This document shows positions 8,662-15,975 of a stretch of DNA of 64,000 nt, piece after piece. Location of the stretch: the NCBI RefSeq assembly GCF_000767055.1, contig NZ_CP006764.1, positions 2,046,001-2,110,000 of the forward strand, in the 5' to 3' direction. The DNA is from Corynebacterium doosanense CAU 212 = DSM 45436. GTDB taxonomy: Bacteria; Actinomycetota; Actinomycetes; Mycobacteriales; Mycobacteriaceae. Position numbers and translations under genes: made by a program. The notes beneath the pieces are model-generated. The model was not told where the DNA came from and did not search any database. It worked only from the letters and a program-made list of their open reading frames with translations. Numbering within the stretch: position 1 is the stretch's first letter; each line of letters starts with the position of its first letter.

Positions 8662-10075
8662 GGTTTCCCTCCTGTCCATCGAGGGCATCCTCCGCGACGT
8701 CTCCCTGCACCTGGGCCCGACCTCCCGGCTGGGGCTCATCGGCGAATCCGGCTCGGGCAAGTCCATGACCGCGTTGTCCATCATGGGTCTGCTGCCCCCG
8801 GTACTGCGCGCCACCGGCTCCGTCACCTTCGAGGGTGAGGAGATCCTGGGGATCCCCGACCGTCGCATGCGCCGGCTGCGTGGCAGCCGCATGGCCATGG
8901 TCTTCCAGGAGCCCATGACCGCGCTCGACCCGCTGATGACGGTGGGCCGCCAGGTGGCCGAGGCGGCGGAGGGGTCGGCGGCGGCCGTCGAGAAGCTTTT
9001 CGACGACGTCCAGCTCCCCCGCGAGCGTATGAGCGCCTACCCCCACGAGCTCTCGGGCGGGCAGCGCCAGCGTGTGCTCATCGCCATGGCCATCGCGGGT
9101 GATCCCGACGTACTCATCTGCGACGAACCCACGACCGCGCTCGACGTCACGGTCCAGGATCAGATCCTCTCGCTGCTCGAGCGCCTCGCCGAAGAGCGCA
9201 CCATGGCGCTGCTGTTTGTCACCCACGACCTGGGGGTCATCGCCCGCATGTGCGACGAAGTCGCCGTCATGCGCGACGGCCGCATCGTCGAACACGGCCC
9301 GACCGCCACGGTGCTGCGCTCACCCACGCACGAGTACACCCGCGCGCTGGTCGCCGCCTCGCTGCCCGGCGCGCCCGCCCGGGTCCGCGAGACCGGGGAG
9401 GACGTCATCGTCATCGACCACGCCTCCCGCGTCTACGGGGAAAGAACGGCGCTTGACGACGTCTCGCTGCACGTGGCCCGCGGCGAGCGCCTCGGCATCG
9501 TCGGCGGCTCCGGCTCCGGCAAGACCACCCTGCTCAAGATCATCGCCGGGCTCGACTCCCCCACCTCCGGAACCGCGACGGTGGACGCGGGCGTGCAGAT
9601 GGTCTTCCAGGACCCGCATTCCTCCCTCAACCCGCGCATGCGGGTGGGCCGCTCCGTCGCGGAGTCCTGCCGCGGCGACCGTGAGCGTGTCCGGGAGGTG
9701 CTCGCCGAGGTGGGCCTGCCCACCGACGCCGCCGAGCGTTACCCGCACGAGTTCTCCGGCGGCCAGCGCCAGCGCCTCTCCATCGCCCGCGCCGTCGCGC
9801 CGCGCCCGGAGATCCTGCTCGCGGACGAGCCTGTCTCCGCCCTCGACGTCTCCGTGCGTGCGCAGGTGCTCGATGTGCTGGAGGAACTTGTCGAGGACTA
9901 CGGCCTCACCCTCGTCTTTGTCTCCCACGACCTCTCGGTGGTGCGCCAGGTGTGCTCCACCGTGGTGGTCATGCACGAGGGCCGCATCGTCGAGCACGGA
10001 CCCACCGAGGAGATCTGGGCAAACCCGCAGCACGAGTACACCCGCACGCTGCTGCAGTCAGTGCCCACCCTCTAG
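8654..10075 (+). CDS. Fused dual ATP-binding protein of peptide/nickel ABC importer (DppD-DppF fusion)
   Basis: A 473-aa cytoplasmic protein carrying two complete ABC ATPase domains. The first has Walker A GESGSGKS (residues 30-37), signature LSGGQRQR (about 133-140) and Walker [12 protein letters not shown]. The second has Walker [10 protein letters not shown] (about 283-291), signature FSGGQRQR (about 367) and [11 protein letters not shown]. In enteric systems these are separate DppD and DppF proteins; fused forms occur in many actinobacteria. Its last 18 bases overlap the 3' end of the opposing hypothetical gene. Confidence 0.92.
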   Translation: MLEVSLLSIEGILRDVSLHLGPTSRLGLIGESGSGKSMTALSIMGLLPPVLRATGSVTFEGEEILGIPDRRMRRLRGSRMAMVFQEPMTALDPLMTVGRQVAEAAEGSAAAVEKLFDDVQLPRERMSAYPHELSGGQRQRVLIAMAIAGDPDVLICDEPTTALDVTVQDQILSLLERLAEERTMALLFVTHDLGVIARMCDEVAVMRDGRIVEHGPTATVLRSPTHEYTRALVAASLPGAPARVRETGEDVIVIDHASRVYGERTALDDVSLHVARGERLGIVGGSGSGKTTLLKIIAGLDSPTSGTATVDAGVQMVFQDPHSSLNPRMRVGRSVAESCRGDRERVREVLAEVGLPTDAAERYPHEFSGGQRQRLSIARAVAPRPEILLADEPVSALDVSVRAQVLDVLEELVEDYGLTLVFVSHDLSVVRQVCSTVVVMHEGRIVEHGPTEEIWANPQHEYTRTLLQSVPTL

Positions 10076-10519
10076 GACCTCGAGCTCGCCGGCGGGGTCG
10101 AAGACCAGCTCGACCGACCCGCACAAATCGGCCAGGGCCTTGACCGGCCCGAGCAGCACGTGATCCTCCATCAGCCGGGCGCCCACCGGGCCGTCGGCGG
10201 TGTGCAGGGTGACAAAACCCATGCGGGGGATCTGCAGCAGGTTGCCCACGGCCATGGGGACGACCACCCCGCCGCCGGCCCGCATGTCGTCGGTGACGGC
10301 GAGGGAGTGGTGCAGGCGGCCGTCGATAAGCGGTGTCTCCGGAAACCAGGAGGCGGGCTTCGGCGGCGTCCGGCGCACGTGGCCGGCGTCGATGCGGAAG
10401 TCACCGGTCTCCGCCACGGTGCGGGTGACCGCGGTGGGAAACGGCGCGCGCTCGAGCATCGGCTGCAGCTGCGTGCGCCCGGCATCGATCTCTGCGGCAA
10501 TCCAGTCGGCGGGAGTCAT
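10058..10519 (-). CDS. Conserved hypothetical protein (153 aa)
   Basis: Not recognised. The frame has strong GC-rich third-position bias, starts at ATG 10519 and reads MTPADWIAAEIDAGRTQLQP, then beta-rich segments such as GRLHHSLAVTDDM and PVGARLMEDHVLLGPVKALADL. There is no signal peptide or membrane segment, so a small cytoplasmic protein is likely. It is divergent from ribokinase across an 18-nt gap holding overlapping -10 elements, and its end overlaps the ABC ATPase gene tail to tail. No function is proposed. Confidence 0.75.
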   Translation of the reverse strand: MTPADWIAAEIDAGRTQLQPMLERAPFPTAVTRTVAETGDFRIDAGHVRRTPPKPASWFPETPLIDGRLHHSLAVTDDMRAGGGVVVPMAVGNLLQIPRMGFVTLHTADGPVGARLMEDHVLLGPVKALADLCGSVELVFDPAGELEVLEGGH

Positions 10520-10531
10520 GGCCGTAGGATA
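10520..10531 (-). promoter_or_regulatory. Leaderless -10 of hypothetical gene, shared with ribokinase promoter
   Basis: On the minus strand TATCCT (10531-10526) is followed by 6 nt and the ATG at 10519. The same bases read on the plus strand give TAGGAT of the ribokinase promoter. Confidence 0.5.
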
Positions 10532-10537
10532 ACCGCC
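10525..10537 (+). promoter_or_regulatory. Leaderless -10 of ribokinase
   Basis: TAGGAT at 10525-10530 is followed by 7 nt and the ATG at 10538. It overlaps the divergent -10 by five bases, so RNA polymerase could engage only one direction at a time. Confidence 0.55.
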
Positions 10538-11440
10538 ATGAACATCGTTGTCGTGGGATCCATCAACGCGGATGTCACCGTCACCGTGGCGCGGCATCCC
10601 CGCCCGGGGGAGACGCTGCTGGGCAGCGGAAACCCGGTGACCGCCGGCGGGAAGGGTGCGAACCAGGCGGTGGCTGCCGCGCTGCTCGGAGCGGACGTCG
10701 CGCTCGTCGGCGCGGTCGGTCGCGACGCCAATGCCGTGCCCGCGACCGCACGCCTGCGGGAGTCGGGGGTGGACATGAGCGCCGTCGCGCAGACGGACGA
10801 GGTCACCGGCATGGCCATGATCACGGTCGCCGATGACGGGGAGAACACCATCATCGTCATCCCCGGTGCCAACGCCACGGTGGACGCGGGCTACGTGGAG
10901 TCCCATGCCGGGCTGATCTCGGGGGCCGACATCGTGCTGCTGCAGGGCGAAATCCCCGCCGACGGGTTCGCCGCCGCGATCTCCCTCGCCACCGGCCGGG
11001 TCGTGGTCAACCTCGCGCCGGTCATCGACGTCGCCCCCGATGCGCTGCTGCGCGCGGATCCGATCATGGCGAACGAGCACGAGGCCGACCTGATCCTCCG
11101 GATGCTCGGTGCCGAGCCGGCCTCCGAGGACCCGTACGATCTGGCGGCGGCGCTGCTGGAAGCGGGGTTTTCGTCGGCGGTTCTCACCCTCGGGGCCGAG
11201 GGCGCGCTGGTGGCCGACACCTCCGGAATCGAACCGGTGCCGACCCCGCGCGTGACCGCCGTGGACACCACCGGGGCGGGAGACGCCTTCGCCGGCGCGC
11301 TGGTGCACCGCCTGGCGGAGGGCGACACGCTTGTCGACGCCGCGCTCTTCGCCGCCCGGGTCGGCGCGTTCGCCGTCACCCGGCACGGGGCACAGGCGTC
11401 CTACCCCGGGCCGGGGGATGTGCTTCCCGCGGTGGAGTGA
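10538..11440 (+). CDS. rbsK: Ribokinase (PfkB family carbohydrate kinase)
   Basis: A 300-aa sugar kinase. The N-terminal MNIVVVGSINADVTVTVARHP and TAGGKGANQAVAAALLGA (about residues 38-55) are typical ribokinase sugar-binding motifs. The C-terminal DTTGAGDAFAGALVH (about residues 244-258) carries the anion hole and catalytic Asp. Ribokinase makes ribose-5-phosphate from ribose and ATP. No ribose transporter is adjacent, so another pentose or nucleoside-derived sugar is possible. Start follows a leaderless -10. Confidence 0.85.
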   Translation: MNIVVVGSINADVTVTVARHPRPGETLLGSGNPVTAGGKGANQAVAAALLGADVALVGAVGRDANAVPATARLRESGVDMSAVAQTDEVTGMAMITVADDGENTIIVIPGANATVDAGYVESHAGLISGADIVLLQGEIPADGFAAAISLATGRVVVNLAPVIDVAPDALLRADPIMANEHEADLILRMLGAEPASEDPYDLAAALLEAGFSSAVLTLGAEGALVADTSGIEPVPTPRVTAVDTTGAGDAFAGALVHRLAEGDTLVDAALFAARVGAFAVTRHGAQASYPGPGDVLPAVE

Positions 11441-11447
11441 GCCCGCG

Positions 11448-11516
11448 CGTTCTCCGCACTCACAAACCCGGCCAAATTGGCTCGGCGAGGCACTCGTTGT
11501 GAGTGGCTGGAACGAA
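11448..11516. repeat. 69-bp repeat element, copy 1
   Basis: The first of two near-identical 69-bp units starting 92 bp apart (three mismatches between them). Each unit is an imperfect palindrome: GTTC-N4-CACTCACAA at the left and TTGTGAGTG-N4-GAAC at the right, about 30 nt apart. In this copy a smaller GCCAAATTGGC palindrome lies between the arms. No coding function is apparent and there is no T tract for a terminator. Confidence 0.85.
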
Positions 11517-11539
11517 CAGAGCCTGCGAAAGCGCCCCCA

Positions 11540-11608
11540 CGTTCTACGCACTCACAAACCCAGCCAGATTGGCTCGGCGAGGCACTCGTTGTGAGTGGCT
11601 GGAACGAA
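11540..11608. repeat. 69-bp repeat element, copy 2
   Basis: The second copy of the element. It keeps both outer arms (GTTC-N4-CACTCACAA and TTGTGAGTG-N4-GAAC) exactly, while the internal palindrome is changed to GCCAGATTGGC. It ends 5 nt before the stop codon of the 52-aa gene. Conservation of the arms but not the centre suggests the arms are functional, by inference. Confidence 0.85.
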
Positions 11609-11612
11609 AGTC

Positions 11613-11771
11613 CTAGCTGGCGTACCAGCGCGTGAGCACGTTCACGGCGAGGGAGTTCCCGCGCACCAGGCAGTGTTCTTCCGCTCGTTCAACCTGGAAA
11701 TCGAGGCCGTCGATCACCGCGGCCTCGTGGTCGTTGAGAAAAGCATGCTCATAGGAATCAGATGCCTGCAT
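11613..11771 (-). CDS. Small hypothetical protein (52 aa)
   Basis: A short frame with codon use like its neighbours. It begins MQASDSYEHAFLNDHEAAVI and ends LVRGNSLAVNVLTRWYAS. There is no membrane segment or signal peptide. It is supported by a leaderless promoter arrangement (TACCGT, 7 nt, ATG) and by GC-rich third positions. It lies just 13 nt downstream of the symporter gene stop on the same strand. Function unknown. Confidence 0.6.
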   Translation of the reverse strand: MQASDSYEHAFLNDHEAAVIDGLDFQVERAEEHCLVRGNSLAVNVLTRWYAS

Positions 11772-11784
11772 GACCGACACGGTA
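11772..11784 (-). promoter_or_regulatory. Leaderless -10 of the 52-aa gene
   Basis: TACCGT (minus strand, 11784-11779) followed by 7 nt and ATG at 11771, lying in the 13-nt gap after the symporter gene. Confidence 0.45.
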
Positions 11785-12771
11785 CTACACGGCTGTAACT
11801 TCAGTGGGGGTTCCGGGATCCCGGTCGACCGGCTCGGGCAGCGGGATGCGCCGCATCACCGCCGCGTAGATCGCCCCGGTGATGTTGTGCACGACCGCCG
11901 CGACGGCACCGGGCAGCGCGGCCTCCGGGCTGAAGAACCGGCCCGACATCCCCGAGGCCAGTCCCGCGGACTGCGTGCCCACCTCCACGGCGATGGTCCG
12001 GTTGGAACGCTCGGGCTGGCGCAGCAACCTGCCCACCCCGTAGCCCAGCGCATACCCCAGGACGTTGTGCAGGATCACGGCCACGAAGACCACGGGACCG
12101 ACGGCCGTGAGCGCCGCATTGTTCACCGCCACCGCGGGGAAGACGACGCCGCCGATGCCGAGGATGGACACCGCCGGCAGGATCGCGGAGACCTTCTCCA
12201 CTCCCCGGTCGAAGAACGTGCGGATGAGCAGCCCGCCGATGACGGGCAGCAGCACGGTCTGGAGCAGCGACCAGGCCATGGCGCCGGCGTTGACGTCGGT
12301 CTGTGCGCCCGCCAGCGCCAGCATGAGCATCGGGGTGACGATGGGTGAGAGGACCGTCGATACGCTGGTCATGGTCACGGAAAGCGCGACGTCGCCACGC
12401 GCGAGGAAGGTGATGACATTCGAGGACGTGCCGCCCGGCACCGAACCCAGCATGAGCAGTCCGACCGCAAGTGCCTCGTTGAGCCCCAGCACCCGGGCGA
12501 CGAACACCGCGCCCAGCGGCATGATGGTGAACTGCAGGATCACCCCGAGCAGCACCGGCCAGGGCCTGCGCGCAACGTCCTGAAAGTCCGGAAGGGTCAG
12601 CGTCAGGCCCATGGCGAACATGATCACCATGAGGAAGTACGTGATGTACTGCGACATGGGCACGAACGGGGCGGGGAAGAAAAATGCGATGGCCGCGCCG
12701 ATGAGGATGAACGCGGGAAACGCCAGTACGGACAGCAGCGCCGATCCGGCGGAGGGGTTCTCGGACGACAT
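11785..12771 (-). CDS. Bile acid:sodium symporter family transporter (BASS)
   Basis: A 328-aa membrane protein with about nine to ten hydrophobic segments. Family features include ITYFLMVIMFAMGLTLTLPDF near the N-terminus, LMLGSVPGGTSSNVITFLARGD (the crossover motif with conserved Gly-Gly-Thr-Ser-Ser) and a C-terminal VEVGTQSAGLASGM segment. Bacterial BASS proteins transport organic anions such as pantoate or keto acids with Na+. ATG 12771 is chosen over an upstream in-frame ATG at 12819 because it removes a charged, non-conserved 16-residue extension. Confidence 0.85.
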   Translation of the reverse strand: MSSENPSAGSALLSVLAFPAFILIGAAIAFFFPAPFVPMSQYITYFLMVIMFAMGLTLTLPDFQDVARRPWPVLLGVILQFTIMPLGAVFVARVLGLNEALAVGLLMLGSVPGGTSSNVITFLARGDVALSVTMTSVSTVLSPIVTPMLMLALAGAQTDVNAGAMAWSLLQTVLLPVIGGLLIRTFFDRGVEKVSAILPAVSILGIGGVVFPAVAVNNAALTAVGPVVFVAVILHNVLGYALGYGVGRLLRQPERSNRTIAVEVGTQSAGLASGMSGRFFSPEAALPGAVAAVVHNITGAIYAAVMRRIPLPEPVDRDPGTPTEVTAV

Positions 12772-12824
12772 GAGGCGCGACGCTCGCTTCCTGGAGGGGG
12801 GCGGGAGAGTGGCCCTCACCCTAG

Positions 12825-14027
12825 TTACCCGTGAGCCAGCTCATACAACCGGGTGAAGATCGCTTCCCCGTCCCGGCGCAGCCCGTCGTGCTGGTGCTCC
12901 CCCGACTCCCAGACCCGCAGGTCCTGGAAGTGCGCTGCCGTGTCCAGCGAGAGCTCTCGGGGCACGAAGATGTCGACGGTGTACACCGCGGCCGCGCACA
13001 CCGCGTCCGAGGTGGCCAGCACGGACAGGTCGTAGGGCGCGGCCCAGTCCTCCACCTCGGCCAGCTCGTGGGCCGCGGCGGCGAAGGGCCGCAGCGCGGG
13101 ATCCTCCTCGAACTGCCAGGGGAAGATGTGCTCGCCGGTGAGGTAGCTGCCGGATTCGGCGAACTCGGGGAACTCCTCCCGGACGCGGTGCGCGGACCAT
13201 GCGGTCGGCCCCGGCACGAGTCCGCCGTAGATGGATTCGTGGATGACGGCGTACAGGGGCGCGGCCTCGAAGCTCAGGCGGGTGGACAGCTCGGCCAGGA
13301 AGTCACCCCGCAGCTGCCCGCCCGGATGGAAGGGCTCCTCCAGCAGCGCGGCCAGCGCGGCGAACCCGGTCGCGCGCCCCAGCTCGATCCCGATGGTGCG
13401 AAAGCGCCGCGAACTCAGCACCTCTCCGGTGGGCAGCTTCTCGACGCCCGTGTCCAGCCGTTCGATCACCCGGGCAATCTGCTCCTCCGCCCACGGATAG
13501 GCACGGTAGAACTCGCGGTGACGGTGTGCCAGCTTGGTGTAGCTCGCCCGGTAGACGTCGTCGATTCCGCACCCGGTGGCCGGCAGCCCGCCCGTGAAGT
13601 AGGCGTGGCCGATGGCCTCGGGGTGACGCGAGAGGTAGGCGGTGATGCAGAAGCCGCCAAAGGACTGGCCGAGCACGTCCCACTGCTCCACGCCGAGGTG
13701 TCGGCGCAGGTCCTCGGCGTCGGCGACGATGTGCGGGGCTCCGAGAAGTCGCAGGTGGGCGGCGTCGACAGGCGAGAAACGATCGATCCGGCCCGACCTT
13801 CCCGTGCCGCGCTGATCCAGCAGCACCACGCGGTAGTGACGCAGCGCAGCCTTGAGCCAACCGTCGATCTCCAGGGGGCGCGGCGCGGGGAATCCCGGGC
13901 CGCCCTGGAGATAGAGAAGGAAGGGCAGCGAGTCATCCAGCGAGACCTCGCGGGCGTAAATGTCCAGGGTGTCGGAGGCGGGGTCGGAGCGGTCCCAGGG
14001 GACGGTGAAATGATGATCGCGGAACAT
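12825..14027 (-). CDS. Proline iminopeptidase-like alpha/beta hydrolase (peptidase S33)
   Basis: A 400-aa cytoplasmic serine hydrolase. The oxyanion motif QGGPGFPAPRP (about residues 40-50), RGTGRSGR and the nucleophile elbow GQSFGGF are those of prolyl iminopeptidases, which remove N-terminal proline from short peptides. The cap region contains the family's PWAEEQIARVIERL segment and the C-terminal SGEHQHDGLR supplies the likely catalytic His. It faces divergently away from the mutarotase gene with 30 nt between starts. Closely related esterases cannot be excluded. Confidence 0.82.
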   Translation of the reverse strand: MFRDHHFTVPWDRSDPASDTLDIYAREVSLDDSLPFLLYLQGGPGFPAPRPLEIDGWLKAALRHYRVVLLDQRGTGRSGRIDRFSPVDAAHLRLLGAPHIVADAEDLRRHLGVEQWDVLGQSFGGFCITAYLSRHPEAIGHAYFTGGLPATGCGIDDVYRASYTKLAHRHREFYRAYPWAEEQIARVIERLDTGVEKLPTGEVLSSRRFRTIGIELGRATGFAALAALLEEPFHPGGQLRGDFLAELSTRLSFEAAPLYAVIHESIYGGLVPGPTAWSAHRVREEFPEFAESGSYLTGEHIFPWQFEEDPALRPFAAAAHELAEVEDWAAPYDLSVLATSDAVCAAAVYTVDIFVPRELSLDTAAHFQDLRVWESGEHQHDGLRRDGEAIFTRLYELAHG

Positions 14028-14045
14028 GAACCCCGATGATGCCCG

Positions 14046-14057
14046 TATCCTTGCTGC
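14046..14057 (+). promoter_or_regulatory. Leaderless -10 of mutarotase-like gene
   Basis: TATCCT at 14046-14051, then 6 nt and the ATG at 14058. Confidence 0.5.
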
Positions 14058-14819
14058 ATGAGCAACCTTCTGGAAAACGGCGCCCTGACCATCTCCGACA
14101 ATGGCGCGCATGTCGTGCGTGCCGACACCTCCACCGGCGACCTCCTCTACCTCTCCTCGACTACCGAGCGCGGCGACGGCGTGGCCATCCGCGGCGGCGT
14201 GCCCCTCATCGCGCCGTGGTTCGGCACCTACCTCGGCGAGCAGCAGCACGGCTGGGCCCGGCGGGAGGCCTGGAACGTCGAGCCTATCGACGGCGGTTTC
14301 CACGCCATCCTCGAGCGCGACGAGATCGTCTTCGGGCTCGACGCCATCGGCGGCGACGATGAGCTGCGCCTGCGCCTGACCCTGGAGAGCACCGCGGACG
14401 AGTCCAAGCGAGTGCAGTTCGCCTTCCACCCCTACTTCGCGGTGTCCGACATCGACGACGTGAGCATCGAGGGCCTGGACGGCCTGGGCATGGTCGACCG
14501 GGTCGACGGCGCGAACGAGAAGGTCGACGGCGACATCACCTTCGACGGCATCTACGACTCGATCATCCTGGGCACGCCCGAGGTGCGCATCGTCACCCCG
14601 GAGCGCACGCTGACCATCACCTCCGACGGTGCCGACTCCACCGTGGTGTGGAACCCAGGCCAGTCCAAGGCCGACAGCATGGAGGACATCGGGCCCAACG
14701 AGTGGCGCAAGTTCGTCTGCGTGGAGCCCGCCATGCTCGGCGCGGACCAGGAGGGGGTCATGCTCTCCCCCGGTGAGATCAACACCCTGGAGATGGTGGT
14801 CAAGGCCTCGGCCAACTGA
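14058..14819 (+). CDS. Aldose 1-epimerase family, D-hexose-6-phosphate mutarotase-like (YeaD type)
   Basis: A 253-aa beta-sandwich protein of the galactose mutarotase superfamily. The subgroup features are GVPLIAPWFGTYLG near residues 49-62, the catalytic His in FAFHPYFAVSD (about residue 125) and the Glu in FVCVEPAMLG. YeaD-type enzymes interconvert alpha and beta anomers of hexose-6-phosphates. It is probably leaderless. No sugar operon surrounds it, and the next gene starts 19 nt after its stop. Confidence 0.85.
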   Translation: MSNLLENGALTISDNGAHVVRADTSTGDLLYLSSTTERGDGVAIRGGVPLIAPWFGTYLGEQQHGWARREAWNVEPIDGGFHAILERDEIVFGLDAIGGDDELRLRLTLESTADESKRVQFAFHPYFAVSDIDDVSIEGLDGLGMVDRVDGANEKVDGDITFDGIYDSIILGTPEVRIVTPERTLTITSDGADSTVVWNPGQSKADSMEDIGPNEWRKFVCVEPAMLGADQEGVMLSPGEINTLEMVVKASAN

Positions 14820-14838
14820 CTTCCGGAATACCTCGACC

Positions 14839-15855
14839 ATGGTTGATCGACCACAAGGTGCCCAGGAGGCCCAGCTGCGCCTGGTCCGCCGCACCGCAGA
14901 GCTGGGCCTGAGCCTCTCCGACCCGGCGGCCCTGACGGACACCCCGACGATGGTGGGCCCCTCCCGCTCGGCGATCCCGCACACCCGCCCGACCAACAAC
15001 TACCGCATCTACCGCTCCATGGATCTCACCTCCCACGCGTCGGTCACGGCGCAGAAGGTGTTCCTCGCCTGCGTGAGCGCCGCGGTCGTCGGCATCGCCC
15101 TGGGTTTCGACCGCCCCGACTGGGCCGTGGTCTCGGCGATGCTCATGCTGCAGTGGGGCCCCGACCGCACCGCCGGGCAGATCCGCGGCATCCACCGACT
15201 GATCGGCTCGCTGCTGGGCATCGGGCTCTTCGCCGTCTTCCACCTGCTGCAGTTCCACGGCTGGCAGCTGCTCGTCGCGCTGGCGGTGTGCCAGTTCTTC
15301 GCGGAGGTGTTTGCGGTGAAGAACTACGCGTTCTGTGTCATCGCCACCACCCCGCTGGCGCTGCTCATGGGCAACGCGGTGACAGACCCGCTCGGCGAGG
15401 TGGTTGTCTCCCGCACGGTGGAGGTGCTGCTCTCGGTGGTGTTCACCTCCCTCGCCCTGTGGCTGTGGCGGCCCGGCGCGGTGGCGCGCGAGCACTCCCG
15501 CCTGGTCGGCCGGGCGTTCGGCCAGATGGGCGCGGTCCTCGGCGGCCTGGCCACCGGCACCCCGGCGGAGTCGGCGAACACCCGTCGTGACCTGCAGTAT
15601 GAGCTGCTCTCCGAGCGCCGGGCCATCCAGGCGCTGGCGGAGGCCGACCATGCCACCGCCGAGGCCCGCTGGGCCGATCACCTGCTGGTTCAGCGCACGG
15701 GGTATCACCTCATCGACTTCTGCAACGCCAACAATGACCGCGAGGTGTCCCTCGCCGAGTTGGCGGAGCTCGCGGATCACGTCCGGGTGGCGAAACAGCG
15801 CCGAGCCGACGACCCCTTGGCCGAGGCGAAGGTGTGGGCAACGAGGCGTCGATAA
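14839..15855 (+). CDS. FUSC-family membrane protein, possibly N-terminally truncated
   Basis: From ATG 14839 this gives 338 aa. About 60 hydrophilic residues precede five or so membrane helices with the fusaric-acid-resistance signature DWAVVSAMLMLQWGPDRTAGQIRGIHRLIGSLLG. A cytoplasmic helical tail follows. Typical FUSC proteins have two such membrane halves. Here only the second half is present and the N-terminus (RLVRRTAELGLSLSDPAALT) reads like an interdomain linker. There is no Shine-Dalgarno sequence at the ATG. It may be a 5'-truncated remnant or a genuine short form. An aromatic-compound exporter role is only a family inference. Confidence 0.65.
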   Translation: MVDRPQGAQEAQLRLVRRTAELGLSLSDPAALTDTPTMVGPSRSAIPHTRPTNNYRIYRSMDLTSHASVTAQKVFLACVSAAVVGIALGFDRPDWAVVSAMLMLQWGPDRTAGQIRGIHRLIGSLLGIGLFAVFHLLQFHGWQLLVALAVCQFFAEVFAVKNYAFCVIATTPLALLMGNAVTDPLGEVVVSRTVEVLLSVVFTSLALWLWRPGAVAREHSRLVGRAFGQMGAVLGGLATGTPAESANTRRDLQYELLSERRAIQALAEADHATAEARWADHLLVQRTGYHLIDFCNANNDREVSLAELAELADHVRVAKQRRADDPLAEAKVWATRRR

Positions 15856-15975
15856 GCCATTGCAAACCGGGTAATCCCTGCGCACAGGAACTGTGACGTT
15901 GTCGCCATAAGTTGGGTATGCCCGGGAATTCATGAATAGTGGCCTAAGTATCACTTTCTATGAAAGGCCAGACTC

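Noticed and set aside
11448-11608. CRISPR array at the 69-bp repeats
   Set aside because: There are only two units, they are longer than CRISPR repeats, the 23-bp gap is too short for a typical spacer array, and no cas genes are present.
11448-11608. Intrinsic terminators for ribokinase
   Set aside because: The arms are separated by about 30 nt and no T-run follows either copy.
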